Source: JAWKIW01 sp046331175
GTDB lineage: Bacteria; Actinomycetota; Acidimicrobiia; Acidimicrobiales; Acidimicrobilacustridaceae
Length of the DNA: 64,000 bases
Direction of reading: 5' to 3'
Assembly: GCA_046331175.1 (NCBI GenBank)
Contig: JAXLRI010000004.1
Coordinates: 372,001-436,000, forward strand
Of the stretch, positions 50,491 through 59,500 are shown piece after piece; the first letter of the stretch is position 1; every line of letters starts with the position of its first letter. The notes beneath the pieces were generated by a model that saw only the letters and a program-made list of their open reading frames with translations, was not told where the DNA came from and made no database searches. The translations under genes were made by a program, and so were the position numbers.

Positions 50491-50891
50491 GCGAACCGGT
50501 CGTCGTCCTCGACAGCGGGGTCGTCGACCAGGCCGTCACCAATCAGGAGTTCCGCTGGGTCCTTCGCGACCTCGTCGAGGGCGGCTGGGTGCCGGTCATC
50601 CCAACCGTCGTGCTCGCGGAGGCCACGACCGGGCGCCCGACGGACGCACCGGTGAACCAGGCGGTCAAGCAGATCGGGACGATCGACACGACGCCGCCGG
50701 CGGCTCGCCTCGCCGGGCGCCTGCGGTACAACGTCGAGCGATCAGGTGCTCACCGGGTGCCGGGAGGCATCGATGCCATCGTCGCTGCGCACGCGGCGGA
50801 GGCGGGTGCTGGCGTGGTGTTCACCACCGACCCCCGCGACCTCCGCCGCCTCCTCGCCGACACCCGAGGCGTCGTCGTCGAGAAGCCCTGA
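50487..50891 (+). CDS. PIN-domain toxin (VapC family)
   Basis: A 134-residue PIN-domain ribonuclease. Acidic residues that would hold the metal ion: VVVLDSGVVDQA (Asp near residue 8), PTVVLAEATTG (Glu ~43), GIDAIVAAHAAE (Asp ~93) and VVFTTDPRDLRRLL (Asp ~113). Likely targets tRNA or rRNA, blocked by the upstream partner. GTG 50487 overlaps the antitoxin gene. The two lie opposite the second TA module, with only 72 bases between toxin stops. Confidence 0.85.
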   Translation: MSEPVVVLDSGVVDQAVTNQEFRWVLRDLVEGGWVPVIPTVVLAEATTGRPTDAPVNQAVKQIGTIDTTPPAARLAGRLRYNVERSGAHRVPGGIDAIVAAHAAEAGAGVVFTTDPRDLRRLLADTRGVVVEKP

Positions 50892-50939
50892 CGGGCCGCT
50901 CGACCGCCCCCGAACGTCGCCCGTAGACGGACCGGCACA

Positions 50940-50961
50940 CCATCCCCGATCGCCGGGATGG
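50940..50961. terminator. Hairpin between the two convergent TA modules
   Basis: CCATCCC/GGGATGG (7-bp stem, 8-base loop) lies in the 72-base gap between the two toxin genes, two bases before the second toxin's stop. Likely a shared terminator. Confidence 0.5.
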
Positions 50962-50963
50962 CG

Positions 50964-51380
50964 TCACACGGCGATGATCTCGACGAGGCCTTCGAGGGCT
51001 TTGAAGTCCGTTTCGTTGCGGGTGTAGAGCGGGAGCTCGTTGGCGCATGCGATTGCTGCGATGAGGAGGTCAACCGCGCGAGCGCCTCGTGCCTTGCGGC
51101 CAGCTTCGACGACGGCCGCGTAGATGCGGCCGTACGCGCGAGCGGCCTCACCGTCGAAGGGCAGAGGATCGAACGCTGCTTCTGCTCGCTGGAGCCGGTC
51201 TTGGCGCCGGGCGCGTTCGTCGACGTCGTTGGCGGCGTGCGGGCCCGCGGCGAGCTCCGCCATGGATATGGCCGTCACCGCGATCTCGACGGGCAGCTGG
51301 GCCGGGTCGAGCTGCTCGAGGTCGATGATCGCCGAGGTGTCGAGCAGCCCCCGGGCCGGGCGGGGCTGGTGCTCAGCCAC
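50964..51380 (-). CDS. PIN-domain toxin (VapC family), second module
   Basis: A 138-residue PIN-domain protein. RGLLDTSAIIDLEQL carries the first metal-binding Asp, VTAISMAELAAGPH the Glu, GARAVDLLIAAIACANELP the central Asp and LYTRNETDFKALEGL the late Asp. This is the pattern of VapC toxins paired with Phd-type antitoxins. GTG 51380 overlaps the upstream antitoxin gene by eight bases. Unrelated in sequence detail to the other PIN toxin, so this is not a recent duplication. Confidence 0.9.
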   Translation of the reverse strand: MAEHQPRPARGLLDTSAIIDLEQLDPAQLPVEIAVTAISMAELAAGPHAANDVDERARRQDRLQRAEAAFDPLPFDGEAARAYGRIYAAVVEAGRKARGARAVDLLIAAIACANELPLYTRNETDFKALEGLVEIIAV

Positions 51381-51627
51381 GCGGGGCGGCGTCTTGGCTC
51401 GCGACCCGGTCGAGGTCGGCCCGGAACTGCTGATAGTCCACCGCCGGCGCGGACCGGAACATGGCGACCGCGGCCTCGGCTGAGACGAAGCGATGCCGTC
51501 GCAGCGGGGTGAGCTCGGCCACCGGTACACCGTTGCGGGTCACGACGAAGCTCTCGCCCTCGTCGAGTCGGCGCATGATCTCGCCGCTCTCGTTGCGCAG
51601 CTCGCGCTGGGTGAGTTCTCGGGCCAT
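51373..51627 (-). CDS. Phd/YefM-family antitoxin
   Basis: An 84-residue antitoxin. The N-terminal MARELTQRELRNESGEIMRR and ESFVVTRNGVPVAELTPLRR match the Phd/YefM fold, which binds DNA as a dimer; the C-terminal ~35 residues (VAMFRSAPAVDYQQFRADLD) would neutralise the toxin. ATG 51627 was chosen (GAGGTC just before it); a GTG at 51645 is inside the operator. A perfect palindrome at 51639-51655 immediately upstream is its likely autorepression site. Confidence 0.9.
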   Translation of the reverse strand: MARELTQRELRNESGEIMRRLDEGESFVVTRNGVPVAELTPLRRHRFVSAEAAVAMFRSAPAVDYQQFRADLDRVASQDAAPRG

Positions 51628-51638
51628 GACCTCGTACT

Positions 51639-51655
51639 GTAGCACGTCGTGCTAC
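51639..51655. promoter_or_regulatory. Palindromic operator of the Phd-type antitoxin
   Basis: GTAGCAC-GTC-GTGCTAC is a perfect 7-bp-arm inverted repeat 11 bases before the antitoxin ATG. The minus-strand hexamer TACAGT overlapping it could be the -10 box, so binding would block transcription directly. Confidence 0.7.
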
Positions 51656-51894
51656 GGGTTGCCCATGTCCCAGATCGCGCGGGCATGAACGACGAGTCCT
51701 GAACGGGCTGATCGCCGGCCGTGCGCGTGGCTACTGCCGCGTCGGCTACGTCCACCTCCCAGGCCAGCACGGTTTCCGGCTGCGGCTCGGCCGAATGGAC
51801 TCCCACTCGCCGTGTCGGCAGGGTCGTCAACCACCTCGGTCGACATCACGGTCGACCGACGCGGGAGCAGGTCGAGCAGTGTCCACACGCGCAT
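51652..51894 (-). pseudogene. Possible frameshifted remnant of a small acidic protein
   Basis: The 303-base gap upstream of the Cys-rich gene holds no intact gene. On the minus strand, coding-like pieces run on through two frame changes: MSTEVVDDPADTASG (from ATG 51846, or MRVWTLL from 51894), then HSAEPQPETVLAWEVDVADA and VATRTAGDQPVQDSSFMPAR, then RAIWDMGNP and a stop at 51652. Together they resemble one ~75-residue acidic protein. The plus strand also shows a short plausible frame (VGYVHLPGQHGFRLRLGRMD), so the direction is uncertain. Confidence 0.3.
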
Positions 51895-51930
51895 CGTGCT
51901 GGGGCCCGGTCGAACCCCTATGTTCGGCGG

Positions 51931-52587
51931 GTGCCCTTCGAGGAGATCGACGACGGCCAGACCGTGTGGCGGTTCGAGACCGACTTCCTCCGCTCCCGCT
52001 GGACGTGCATCTGGGGCAAGGGCTGCCTCGGGATCCTCCCCGAGCCGGCCGAGGAGCTGCAGCAGGGGTGCTGCTCGGTCGGCGCCGACCTCGGGAACGA
52101 GGACGAAGCGATGATGATCAGCGCGATGGCCGCGATGCTGTCGCCCGCCCGCTTCGAGCACCACGCCGACGCGGTGGACCCCACCTCCACCGGCATCTTC
52201 TCCGATGCGACGCGGCTGCACACCCGTGTCGTCGATGGCGCGTGCATCTTCTTCAACCGACCCGGCTTCGCCGGCGGCGCCGGGTGCGCGCTCCACCTGG
52301 CCGCGGTCGAGGCGGGGGAGTCGCCGCTCGACTGGAAGCCGTCGGTGTGCTGGCAGCTCCCGATCCGCATCGACTGGGCACCGACCGAGGACGACCGAGA
52401 GACCGCCACCGTGCGGCGTTGGTCCCGGGCCGACTGGGTGCCCGAGGGCGAGACGATGGCGTGGTGCTGCACCGAGGGGGAGCGGGCCTACGTCGGCGAC
52501 CGTCGGGTCATCGAATCGCTGGCCGAGGAGCTCGAGGACATCGTCGGCGAAGAGGTCTTCGTCGAGCTGAGACGCCGCCTGCGATGA
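51931..52587 (+). CDS. Cys-rich protein, possible metal-chelating family
   Basis: A 218-residue soluble protein with conserved-looking Cys groups: WTCIWGKGCLGI (residues ~23-34), QGCCSVGADLG (~48-58), GACIFFNRPG, GCALHLAAVE, PSVCWQLPIR and AWCCTEGERAY. The spacing, and the phrases CALHLAAVEAGESPLDWKP and CWQLPIRIDW, recall YkgJ-like (CxxCxxCC) zinc/iron-chelating proteins, but the match is loose. RFETDFLRSRWTCIWG near the start suggests a conserved actinobacterial family. GTG 51931 follows TATGTT (51919-51924) by six bases (leaderless). The function is unknown; a metal or Fe-S site is the best inference. Confidence 0.75.
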   Translation: MPFEEIDDGQTVWRFETDFLRSRWTCIWGKGCLGILPEPAEELQQGCCSVGADLGNEDEAMMISAMAAMLSPARFEHHADAVDPTSTGIFSDATRLHTRVVDGACIFFNRPGFAGGAGCALHLAAVEAGESPLDWKPSVCWQLPIRIDWAPTEDDRETATVRRWSRADWVPEGETMAWCCTEGERAYVGDRRVIESLAEELEDIVGEEVFVELRRRLR

Positions 52588-52664
52588 GCCGCCCCTCAGC
52601 CCGGCGACGAGCGGCCGAGGGCTGCACCGGCGGCGCCGAGCACCTCCGCTACGGTCGATCGGCG

Positions 52665-53774
52665 ATGGGTCGACGGCTGGGGATCGTGCTGCTCGCCGCC
52701 GCGGTGGTGCTGGTCGCCGCCGCGTGCGTGGGCAAGAAGGGCGGCAACGACACCGACCCGCTGCCGCCGCAGAACCAGGTGCTCGAGCCCACCGGACCGG
52801 TCGTCTCCCTGACCGCACCCACCACGACTCCGCCGGCCACGACCACCGCCGCTCCCACCTCGACCACGGCGGTGTCCACCACCACCACGGCTCCGACGAA
52901 GGCCGCTGCCCCCGCCAAGACGCCCGGACCGCCGTTCAGCGTCGGCGTCGTCACCGCCACCTACGTCGACCCCACCCGTCCGACGGGTGCCCGGGGCAAC
53001 GTCGCCGGTGCCCCCACCCGCACGTTGAAGACCATCGTCCGCTACCCGTCGAGCGCGCCGGTCGGCACGCCCGAGGGCGCCCTGCCGCCCGCCACCGGGC
53101 CCTTCCCCCTCATCGTGTTCGCCCACGGCTTCAACATCGACACGGCCGCCTACGCCGACGCGCTGCGGGGGTGGGCGGCGGCCGGCTACGTCGTCGCCGC
53201 CCCCGAGCTGCCCCTCACCAGCACGGCGCTGCCGGGCCCCACCGTCGAGTCCGACCTGCCCAACCAGCCGGCCGACCTCGGCGTCGTCATCACCAACGTG
53301 CTGGCGGCGTCCAACGGCCCCGGCCCGTTCTCGGGGGTCGTCGACCCGGCCCGCATCGCCGTCGTGGGCCACAGCGACGGCGGCAACACCGTGGCCGCCA
53401 TGGCCGCCAACTCGTGCTGCCGCGACCCGCGGATCAAGGCCGTGGTGGCCTACGCACCCGAGCAGGCCTTCTTCCCGTCGACGTGGTTCGGCGCCTCCAA
53501 CCCCCCGCTGCTCGTCGTCCACGGCAACGCCGACAGCATCACGTCCTACAGCCGCGGCAAGGCCATCTACGACGGGGCCTCGGCCCCCAAGTACCTGCTC
53601 ACCGTCCAGGGCGGCTCGCACCTCGGCCCGCTGCAGGACGCCGCGCTGCGGGCGAAGGTCGACCCCGTGGTGCTCGACTTCCTCCGCGCCGAGCTGGGCC
53701 CCGACCAGGCCGCCCTCACCGCCATGAAGACCGCCGGCACCGTCCCCCCGCTCACGCTCACCGGCTCGCCCTGA
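52665..53774 (+). CDS. Lipoprotein alpha/beta hydrolase
   Basis: A 369-residue exported enzyme. The signal ends with the lipobox VAAAC, followed by a Thr/Pro-rich spacer of ~70 residues. The catalytic domain (~105-350) resembles PAF-acetylhydrolase/dienelactone-hydrolase or cutinase-like esterases: oxyanion loop IVFAHGFNID, nucleophile GHSDGGN, acid in VVHGNADSITSY and His in GGSHLGPL. NSCCRDPRIKAVV has adjacent Cys. Substrate unknown (ester or lipid outside the cell). ATG 52665 follows TACGGT by nine bases; an in-frame start at 52584 was rejected because it adds a charged stretch before the signal peptide. Confidence 0.85.
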   Translation: MGRRLGIVLLAAAVVLVAAACVGKKGGNDTDPLPPQNQVLEPTGPVVSLTAPTTTPPATTTAAPTSTTAVSTTTTAPTKAAAPAKTPGPPFSVGVVTATYVDPTRPTGARGNVAGAPTRTLKTIVRYPSSAPVGTPEGALPPATGPFPLIVFAHGFNIDTAAYADALRGWAAAGYVVAAPELPLTSTALPGPTVESDLPNQPADLGVVITNVLAASNGPGPFSGVVDPARIAVVGHSDGGNTVAAMAANSCCRDPRIKAVVAYAPEQAFFPSTWFGASNPPLLVVHGNADSITSYSRGKAIYDGASAPKYLLTVQGGSHLGPLQDAALRAKVDPVVLDFLRAELGPDQAALTAMKTAGTVPPLTLTGSP

Positions 53775-53935
53775 GCGACGGCACGCCGACCCCGGCCCGC
53801 CACGGCGTGCGAGCGCCCCGACCGGAGCCAAGGACCCGCGCCGCAGCGGCCCGTCCCGCCGCAGCAGCCCGTCCCGCCGGAGCGACCCGACGCTGATGGC
53901 GGGCCGATCCCAGGCCCTGTGGGAAGATCACGCCC

Positions 53936-54532
53936 GTGTCCGAGACGGCCGACCGCGAGACGCTGACCCGCGACGCCGTCGTGGCGGCCGCTCGCGACCA
54001 GATCCGCACCAAGGGCCTCGACGCCGTGTCCCTGCGCCAGGTCGGTGCCGCCCTGGGCGTGACCGCCCCAGCGCTGTACGCCTACGTGACCGACAAGCGC
54101 GACCTGCTCCGGGCCGTGGCCGAGGACGAGTTCCGTCGGCTCCTCGAGCGCTTCGCCGAGGTCAGCGAGACCGACCCCATCGAGCGGATGCGCGCGCTCA
54201 GCACCGCCTACGTCGAGTACGCCATCGACAACCCCGAGCTGTTCAAGACGATGTTCCTGTTCCCACCCGAGCTGTCCTTCGGCGAGGCCACCGGCGAGGA
54301 GCACCCGATGGCCACCCAGGCGTTCAACTACGCCATCGACGCCGTGCGCGACGGCATGGAGCAGGGTCAGCTGGTCGACACCGATCCCGCCCTCATCACC
54401 TTCGTGTCGTGGACCGCCACCCACGGGCTGGCCAACGTGCTGAACCTCGGCTTCAACTTCGACGACGCCACCCGCGACCTGCTGATCCGCACCACCATCG
54501 ACACCGTCATCGCCGGCCTCCGCCCCCGCTGA
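53936..54532 (+). CDS. TetR-family transcriptional regulator
   Basis: A 198-residue regulator. The helix-turn-helix region reads RDAVVAAARDQIRTKGLDAV, then SLRQVGAALGVTAPALYAYV and TDKRDLLRAVAEDEF, a clear TetR consensus. The C-terminal ligand domain resembles the WHG/TetR_C type (FKTMFLFPPELSFGE). GTG 53936 starts the gene. Upstream there is a duplicated GCCCGTCCCGCCG (in 53847-53880), but no palindrome was recognised. Possible targets are the lipoprotein hydrolase upstream or the convergent hydrolase pair. Confidence 0.9.
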   Translation: MSETADRETLTRDAVVAAARDQIRTKGLDAVSLRQVGAALGVTAPALYAYVTDKRDLLRAVAEDEFRRLLERFAEVSETDPIERMRALSTAYVEYAIDNPELFKTMFLFPPELSFGEATGEEHPMATQAFNYAIDAVRDGMEQGQLVDTDPALITFVSWTATHGLANVLNLGFNFDDATRDLLIRTTIDTVIAGLRPR

Positions 54533-54536
54533 GCGC

Positions 54537-54554
54537 GGGCCGATGACCCGGCCC
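54537..54554. terminator. Short hairpin between convergent genes
   Basis: GGGCCG/CGGCCC with a six-base loop, five bases after the TetR stop and facing the convergent hydrolase-like gene. Confidence 0.4.
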
Positions 54555-54577
54555 TGCACGTCGAGGTGCCCGGCCGG

Positions 54578-55288
54578 TCAGCGAACGTCGGCGAACAGCG
54601 CCAGCGCCTCGTCGGCCGGCAGCTCGACCACGCCCGGCTCGGCCACCACCGCGGCCAGCCACTCGGGGCGCACCACGGTGGCCACCGCGATCGGCGTGTC
54701 GAGGTTCGACCACTGCACCATCTGCCGCACGTACTCGAGGGCGTAGTCGGGAGGCCGCACGTCACGGGAGAGCTCGCTCAGCGCGAACGGGTCGGGCGCG
54801 CCGGCATCGCCGCCTGATCCGTCGCCACCGGTCCCGTCGCCCACCGTCACCACCTCGGGGACGTGCGGTGAGCCGGGTCGGATCCCGCCGCCCACCAGGC
54901 CGGGCCCGTCGGCGAGCACCACGCCCCGCACCTCGGTGGGCCGGGCGCCGGCGATGAGCAGCGCGAGGTACGCCCCGAGGCCGCGCCCGTGGACGGTGAC
55001 CTTGCCGAGGTGGGCCAGGGCAGCGTCGACGTCGGCCATCAGGATCTCGGCGGTGTAGCCGCCCCCGACCGGTCGGGTCGACAACCCGTGGCCGGTGAGG
55101 TCGAGCCCGTAGACCGGCCCGGCCCAGCCCTGGAGGTGCGTGGGGACGGTGGCCGGCGTGCGCTCGCCCAGGCCGTGCAGGAGCAGCAGCGGTCGACCCC
55201 AGCCCTCCCGCAGCAGGTGCAGCGCCAGGCGCGACTTGCCGTGGCGCAGCCACACGACGATCGGTCCGTCGGTGGGCGGCGCCGACAT
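54578..55288 (-). CDS. Alpha/beta-hydrolase-fold protein lacking the nucleophile
   Basis: A 236-residue protein with the alpha/beta-hydrolase beginning (RPLLLLHGLGERTPATVP, then GLDLTGHGLSTRP), but the nucleophile elbow GxSxG reads HGRGLGAY: Gly replaces Ser. No conserved His follows near the C-terminus (it ends ELPADEALALFADVR). It is therefore probably not a hydrolase by itself and may act as a partner or as a binding protein. The gene follows the active-looking hydrolase at 55312 with overlapping or near-overlapping starts (GTG 55315 overlaps the stop; ATG 55288 with GAGGGG was chosen), so the two are coupled. Confidence 0.8.
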   Translation of the reverse strand: MSAPPTDGPIVVWLRHGKSRLALHLLREGWGRPLLLLHGLGERTPATVPTHLQGWAGPVYGLDLTGHGLSTRPVGGGYTAEILMADVDAALAHLGKVTVHGRGLGAYLALLIAGARPTEVRGVVLADGPGLVGGGIRPGSPHVPEVVTVGDGTGGDGSGGDAGAPDPFALSELSRDVRPPDYALEYVRQMVQWSNLDTPIAVATVVRPEWLAAVVAEPGVVELPADEALALFADVR

Positions 55289-55311
55289 CACGGTCGACCC
55301 CTCGTCGCCGC

Positions 55312-56283
55312 TCACGACGCGCCCACCGGGTGCTCGGCGAGGAAGTCGAGCACCGTCGTGGCGATCAGCTCGGGCTGCTCGACGTGGACGAAGTGGCCGA
55401 CGTCGTCGAGGGCCACGAACCGGAACACCGGCGGCCGGTTGGGCTCGACGTCGCGCGGCAGCGTGCCCCAGCCCATGACCTCCTGCTGGAGCCCGAGGAT
55501 GCCGAGGACCGGGACGCCGATGCCGGGCAGGCGCTGCATCGACCACTCGGGCCGCCAGGGACCGAAGCCCCCGAGGCGCATCGACGGGTCGATCCGCCAC
55601 CGCCAGCCGTCGTCGGACTCGTAGCCGCCGATCGGGACGAGGTACTCGAGCCACTCGATCGGCAGCCGAGGGTTCATCTGCTGGCGGCGGCGGGCGAGGT
55701 CCTCGAGCGTGCCCGGCCGGCGCTGGGCGTCGACCACCCGTCGCCGGTTGTCGAGCCAGCCCTCGAGCTCGCCGCGCAGCATCTTGGTGCGCTCGTGGTC
55801 GGCGAGGTCGGGCCAGTTGTTCTTCGACGGCAGGCCGTCGAGGTTCACCAGGTGCGTGAGCCGGTGCGGCAGCGCGTGGGCGAGGTCGAGCATCAGCCCG
55901 CCGCCCTTCGAGTGGCCGAGGAACACCACCTGCTCGCGGTCGAGCGAGTCGAGCACCGCCACCGCGTCGCGCAGGTCGGCGGCCCAGCTGTAGAGCACGG
56001 CGTGCTCGGAGCAGCCGTGGCCCCGAGCGTCCCACGACACCACCTGGTAGCCGCCGGCCACCAGCAGCGGCGCGAAGCGGTCGAACGTGCCGGCGAAGTC
56101 GAACCCGCCATGGGCCATCAGGATGACCGGGTCGGCCGGGTCGCCCCAGGCGTAGGCGGCGATGCAGAGCCCGGCCGACGACACCCACCAGCTGCGGTCG
56201 GGTCGCTGGGCGCCCGGGAAGCTGCGGGCGGTGGGGGCGATGTCCGGGGCGTCCTGGACGTCAGGGGCGTCGACGGCGGTCAC
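55312..56283 (-). CDS. Alpha/beta hydrolase
   Basis: A 323-residue soluble hydrolase. Oxyanion loop VILMAHGGFDFAGTFD, a WDARGHGCSEH turn, nucleophile FLGHSKGGGLM and C-terminal catalytic His in DDVGHFVHVEQPEL; the acid Asp is probably in the GIGVPVLGILG region. A cap domain with NLDGLPSKNNWPDLADHERT follows the nucleophile. Substrate unknown. GTG 56283 follows TAGGCT (56290-56295 on this strand) by six bases, indicating a leaderless start. Overlaps the nucleophile-less paralogue, with which it is likely cotranslated. Confidence 0.88.
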   Translation of the reverse strand: MTAVDAPDVQDAPDIAPTARSFPGAQRPDRSWWVSSAGLCIAAYAWGDPADPVILMAHGGFDFAGTFDRFAPLLVAGGYQVVSWDARGHGCSEHAVLYSWAADLRDAVAVLDSLDREQVVFLGHSKGGGLMLDLAHALPHRLTHLVNLDGLPSKNNWPDLADHERTKMLRGELEGWLDNRRRVVDAQRRPGTLEDLARRRQQMNPRLPIEWLEYLVPIGGYESDDGWRWRIDPSMRLGGFGPWRPEWSMQRLPGIGVPVLGILGLQQEVMGWGTLPRDVEPNRPPVFRFVALDDVGHFVHVEQPELIATTVLDFLAEHPVGAS

Positions 56284-56549
56284 GGGGGAAGCCTACGGGC
56301 GACGAGGCGGCGGGCGGTCCGTGCGGTCCGGGCGCGCACGACGGTCGGTGTGGTCCGGAGGACCGACGGGGACCACCGCGACGGCACGGGCCGGTGGCGG
56401 CGTGGTCGGAGGCGCGGTTTGACGGACCGCGGACGCCGGACGTCGCCGGAGTGCCCGAACGGCGCGGTCTTGGGGCCCTGCCCCCACCACCGCGTGGGGG
56501 TCATCCTGGATGGCGGAGGCAGCACCGTGGCAGGAGGGTGCTGACCACT

Positions 56550-59500
56550 ATGCGTGATCTCTCCACCGCTCCGAGCCAGACGGGATCCACGGCGGGACGC
56601 TGCCCCGCCTGCGGAGCCGCCCTGCAGCTCCCCGCACCGATGTGCCCGGCGTGCCGGCTGCCGCTGGTGGGCCGCGACGCCGCCCACCTCTGGACCATCG
56701 ACGAGCGGCTGGCGGTGGTCGAGCAGCAGGCCATCGAGCACCACCACGCCTCCCAGATCCACCACGACGCCGCGGTGGCGCTCGACGCCGAGGCCGTCGC
56801 CCTCCGCAAGGACCGGGTCGTGACCATGGCGAAGCTGCGGGCCCAGCCGGCGCCGCTGCCCCCGCCGCCACGGCCGGCGACGGCGCCTCCGCCACCGCCC
56901 CCTCCGTCGACCGCACCCGCAGCCGCACCGGCGCCCTGGGCCCGACCGGCGCCGGCGACGACCCCGGCCGAGCCCTCGATCTGGGCCCGTCCGGCGCCAC
57001 CGGCAGCACCCGCCCCGGTCGCCGCCGCCCACGCGGCGACGCCGACCGCCCCGGCAGCCGCAATGACCCCGGCCACCCCGACGACCTCGCTGCCGCCACC
57101 CCCCACGCCGGCCCCGGCCCCGCCGATCTCCACCGCCACCGTCGCGTCCGCCCCGCTGGCCGGCGGCGCCCAGCCGCCGCCCCCGCCCCCGGTCGCGCCC
57201 CCCACCGCCGCACCCCGTCCTCACCGCGAGCTGGGCCTCAAGCCGATCCAGCTGGCCCTGCTCGCCCTGGGCGGGCTGCTGCTCACGGCGGCCGCCCTCG
57301 TCTTCGCCATCGTCGCCTGGCCTCGCCTCGACGACCTCGGCCGGGCCCTGGTCCTGGTCGGCGTGACCGTCCTGGCGGGCGGCATCGGCGCCGCCCTCAA
57401 TCGCCGGCTGCCGGCCACCGCCGAGACGCTGTTCGCGGTGGCCCTGGGGTTCACGTTCGTCGACTGGTACGCCCTGCGCCGCGGCGGCCTCGGTGCCGGC
57501 CTCGACGCCGAGCTCTGGTGGACGATCGGCACCGCCGTCATCGGCGCCGCCGCCGTGGGGATCGGCTGGGCCACCGGCCGGTTCGTCCTGCGGGTGATGG
57601 GTGCCCTGAGCCTGCAGTCCTCGGTGCTCGTGCTCCTCGCCTGGCTGGCCGTCCCCGCCACCCGTGACGCCTGGCTGCTGGCTCTGGCCACCGCTGCCTC
57701 GCTGGTCGTCGGCCGGGCCCTGCTCGCCACGACCTGGCGACCGTCGGGCATCGCCGTGCTGACCGGTTCGTCGGCCTTCGCCCTGTTCGCCGTCGGCGTC
57801 ACCGCCGACGTCGTGGACGCCGCCACCCGCGCCACCGCCCCCGCCGGCAGCCGACCCCTCGCTGCCCTGGCCGTGCTCGCCCTCGTCGTCCCGATCGCCG
57901 TGGGGCGGGTCCTGTTCGGCGACCGCTGGCCCCGGCTCGCCGCCGACGGGCTCGTCGGGCTCGGCGCCGCCATCGTCGTCGGGGCGCTCACCCTGTTCGG
58001 CACGACCTGGCTGACCGGCCCGTCGGCGGCCATCGCCCTGGCGCTCGCCGCCACCGCCGTCCTGCTGGCGCTGTGGGTGCTGCCGCCGGCCATCGGCCGC
58101 GGCACCGCGGTCACCGCCGGCGCCGCGCTCGCGCTGGCCGCGATCCCGGCCGTCACCTACGCCGCCGACGCCGCGACGATCGCCTTCCGCACCATCGGCC
58201 CCGCCCGCGTGGGCGAGGCGGCGCCGGGCACGCCGGTCAGCCAGCTCGTCTCGATGCCGACCGGGGACGCCGCCTGGATGCAGCCCGCGCTCGTGTTGGC
58301 CGCGATCGTGCTGCTCGCCGTCCTCGCCGTCGCCGGCCCCGTCGGTCGTCTCATCGGCCGCTCCGCCTGGCCGGCCGCCCGCGGCGTGGCGACCGGAGCG
58401 GGCGTCGCCGCCCTGCTGCTCGTCCCGCTGGCCCTCGACCTCACGCTGCTGGCCACCGTGGTCGGCGGCCTGGTCCTCCTCGTCGCCGCCGGGGCCGCCT
58501 CGGTCGAGCTCGACCGACGCCACCACGGCGGAGCGGCCGCCCTCGCTGCCGTCCTCGCCGCCACCGGCGCCGTGCCCGCCTTCGGCTGGTCCCTCGCCGA
58601 CCACTGGCTCACCGTCGCCGCCCTCGCCACCCTGACGGCCGCCGCCACCCTCGCCACCCTGCGGGTCCGCACCGAGGCGGCCCGGCCGGTGCTCACCGCC
58701 ATCGCCGGCATCGCCGGGCTCGCCCTCACGCCCACGATCGCCGTCGCCGCGCACGTCGAGCTCGCCTCGGGAGCGCTGGCGAGCGCCGTCGTCGCCGCGG
58801 CCGTGCTCGTCGCCGCCGCCTGGGGGAGCCGCCGGCCGACCGAGCGAGCCATCCTGGTCACCTTCGGCGCCGTCACGCTGGCCGGAGCCACGGTCGTGGT
58901 CGGCGCCCAGTGGGCGACCGCCCCCTGGTTCGTCGTCGCCGTCGCCGCCCTCGTCACCGCCACCACCGGCGCCGTGGCCCCCCGGCTCCGCGACCCCGAC
59001 GCCCGAGCCGGCCTCCTCGCTCTCACCGCCGCCGCCGGCCTCACCGCCATCACCCTCGTCCCCGCCGCCCTCGCCGGCACCACCGCGGTCATCGCCACCA
59101 CCACCGCCGTCTCGGCGGCCGCGCTGGTCGTCGTGGCGGCCTGGTTGGTGCGCCCGGCCACCGAGCAGACCGCCCTGGCCGCGGTGGGCACGATCGCCCT
59201 CACCGGCGCCACGGTCGTGGTCGCCAGCCAGTGGGTGGCCGCTCCCTGGTTCGTCGTCGCCGTCGCCGCCCTCGTCACCGCCACCACCGGCGCCGTGGCC
59301 CCCCGGCTCCGCGACCTCGACGCCCGAGCCGGCCTCCTCGCCCTCACCGCCGCCGCCGGCCTCACCGCCATCACCCTCGTCCCCGCCGCCCTCGCCACCT
59401 CCACGACCGTCGTCGCCCTCACCGCCGCCGTGGCCGGCTGCACCCTCGCCGCCGCGCTCACCGCTGCCCACCTCGCCCGCAGCTGGGGCGTGCCGGCCAC

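Noticed and set aside
50057..51930. Integrated element or insertion sequence carrying the TA modules
   Set aside because: No transposase, integrase, terminal inverted repeats or tRNA attachment site found in the region.
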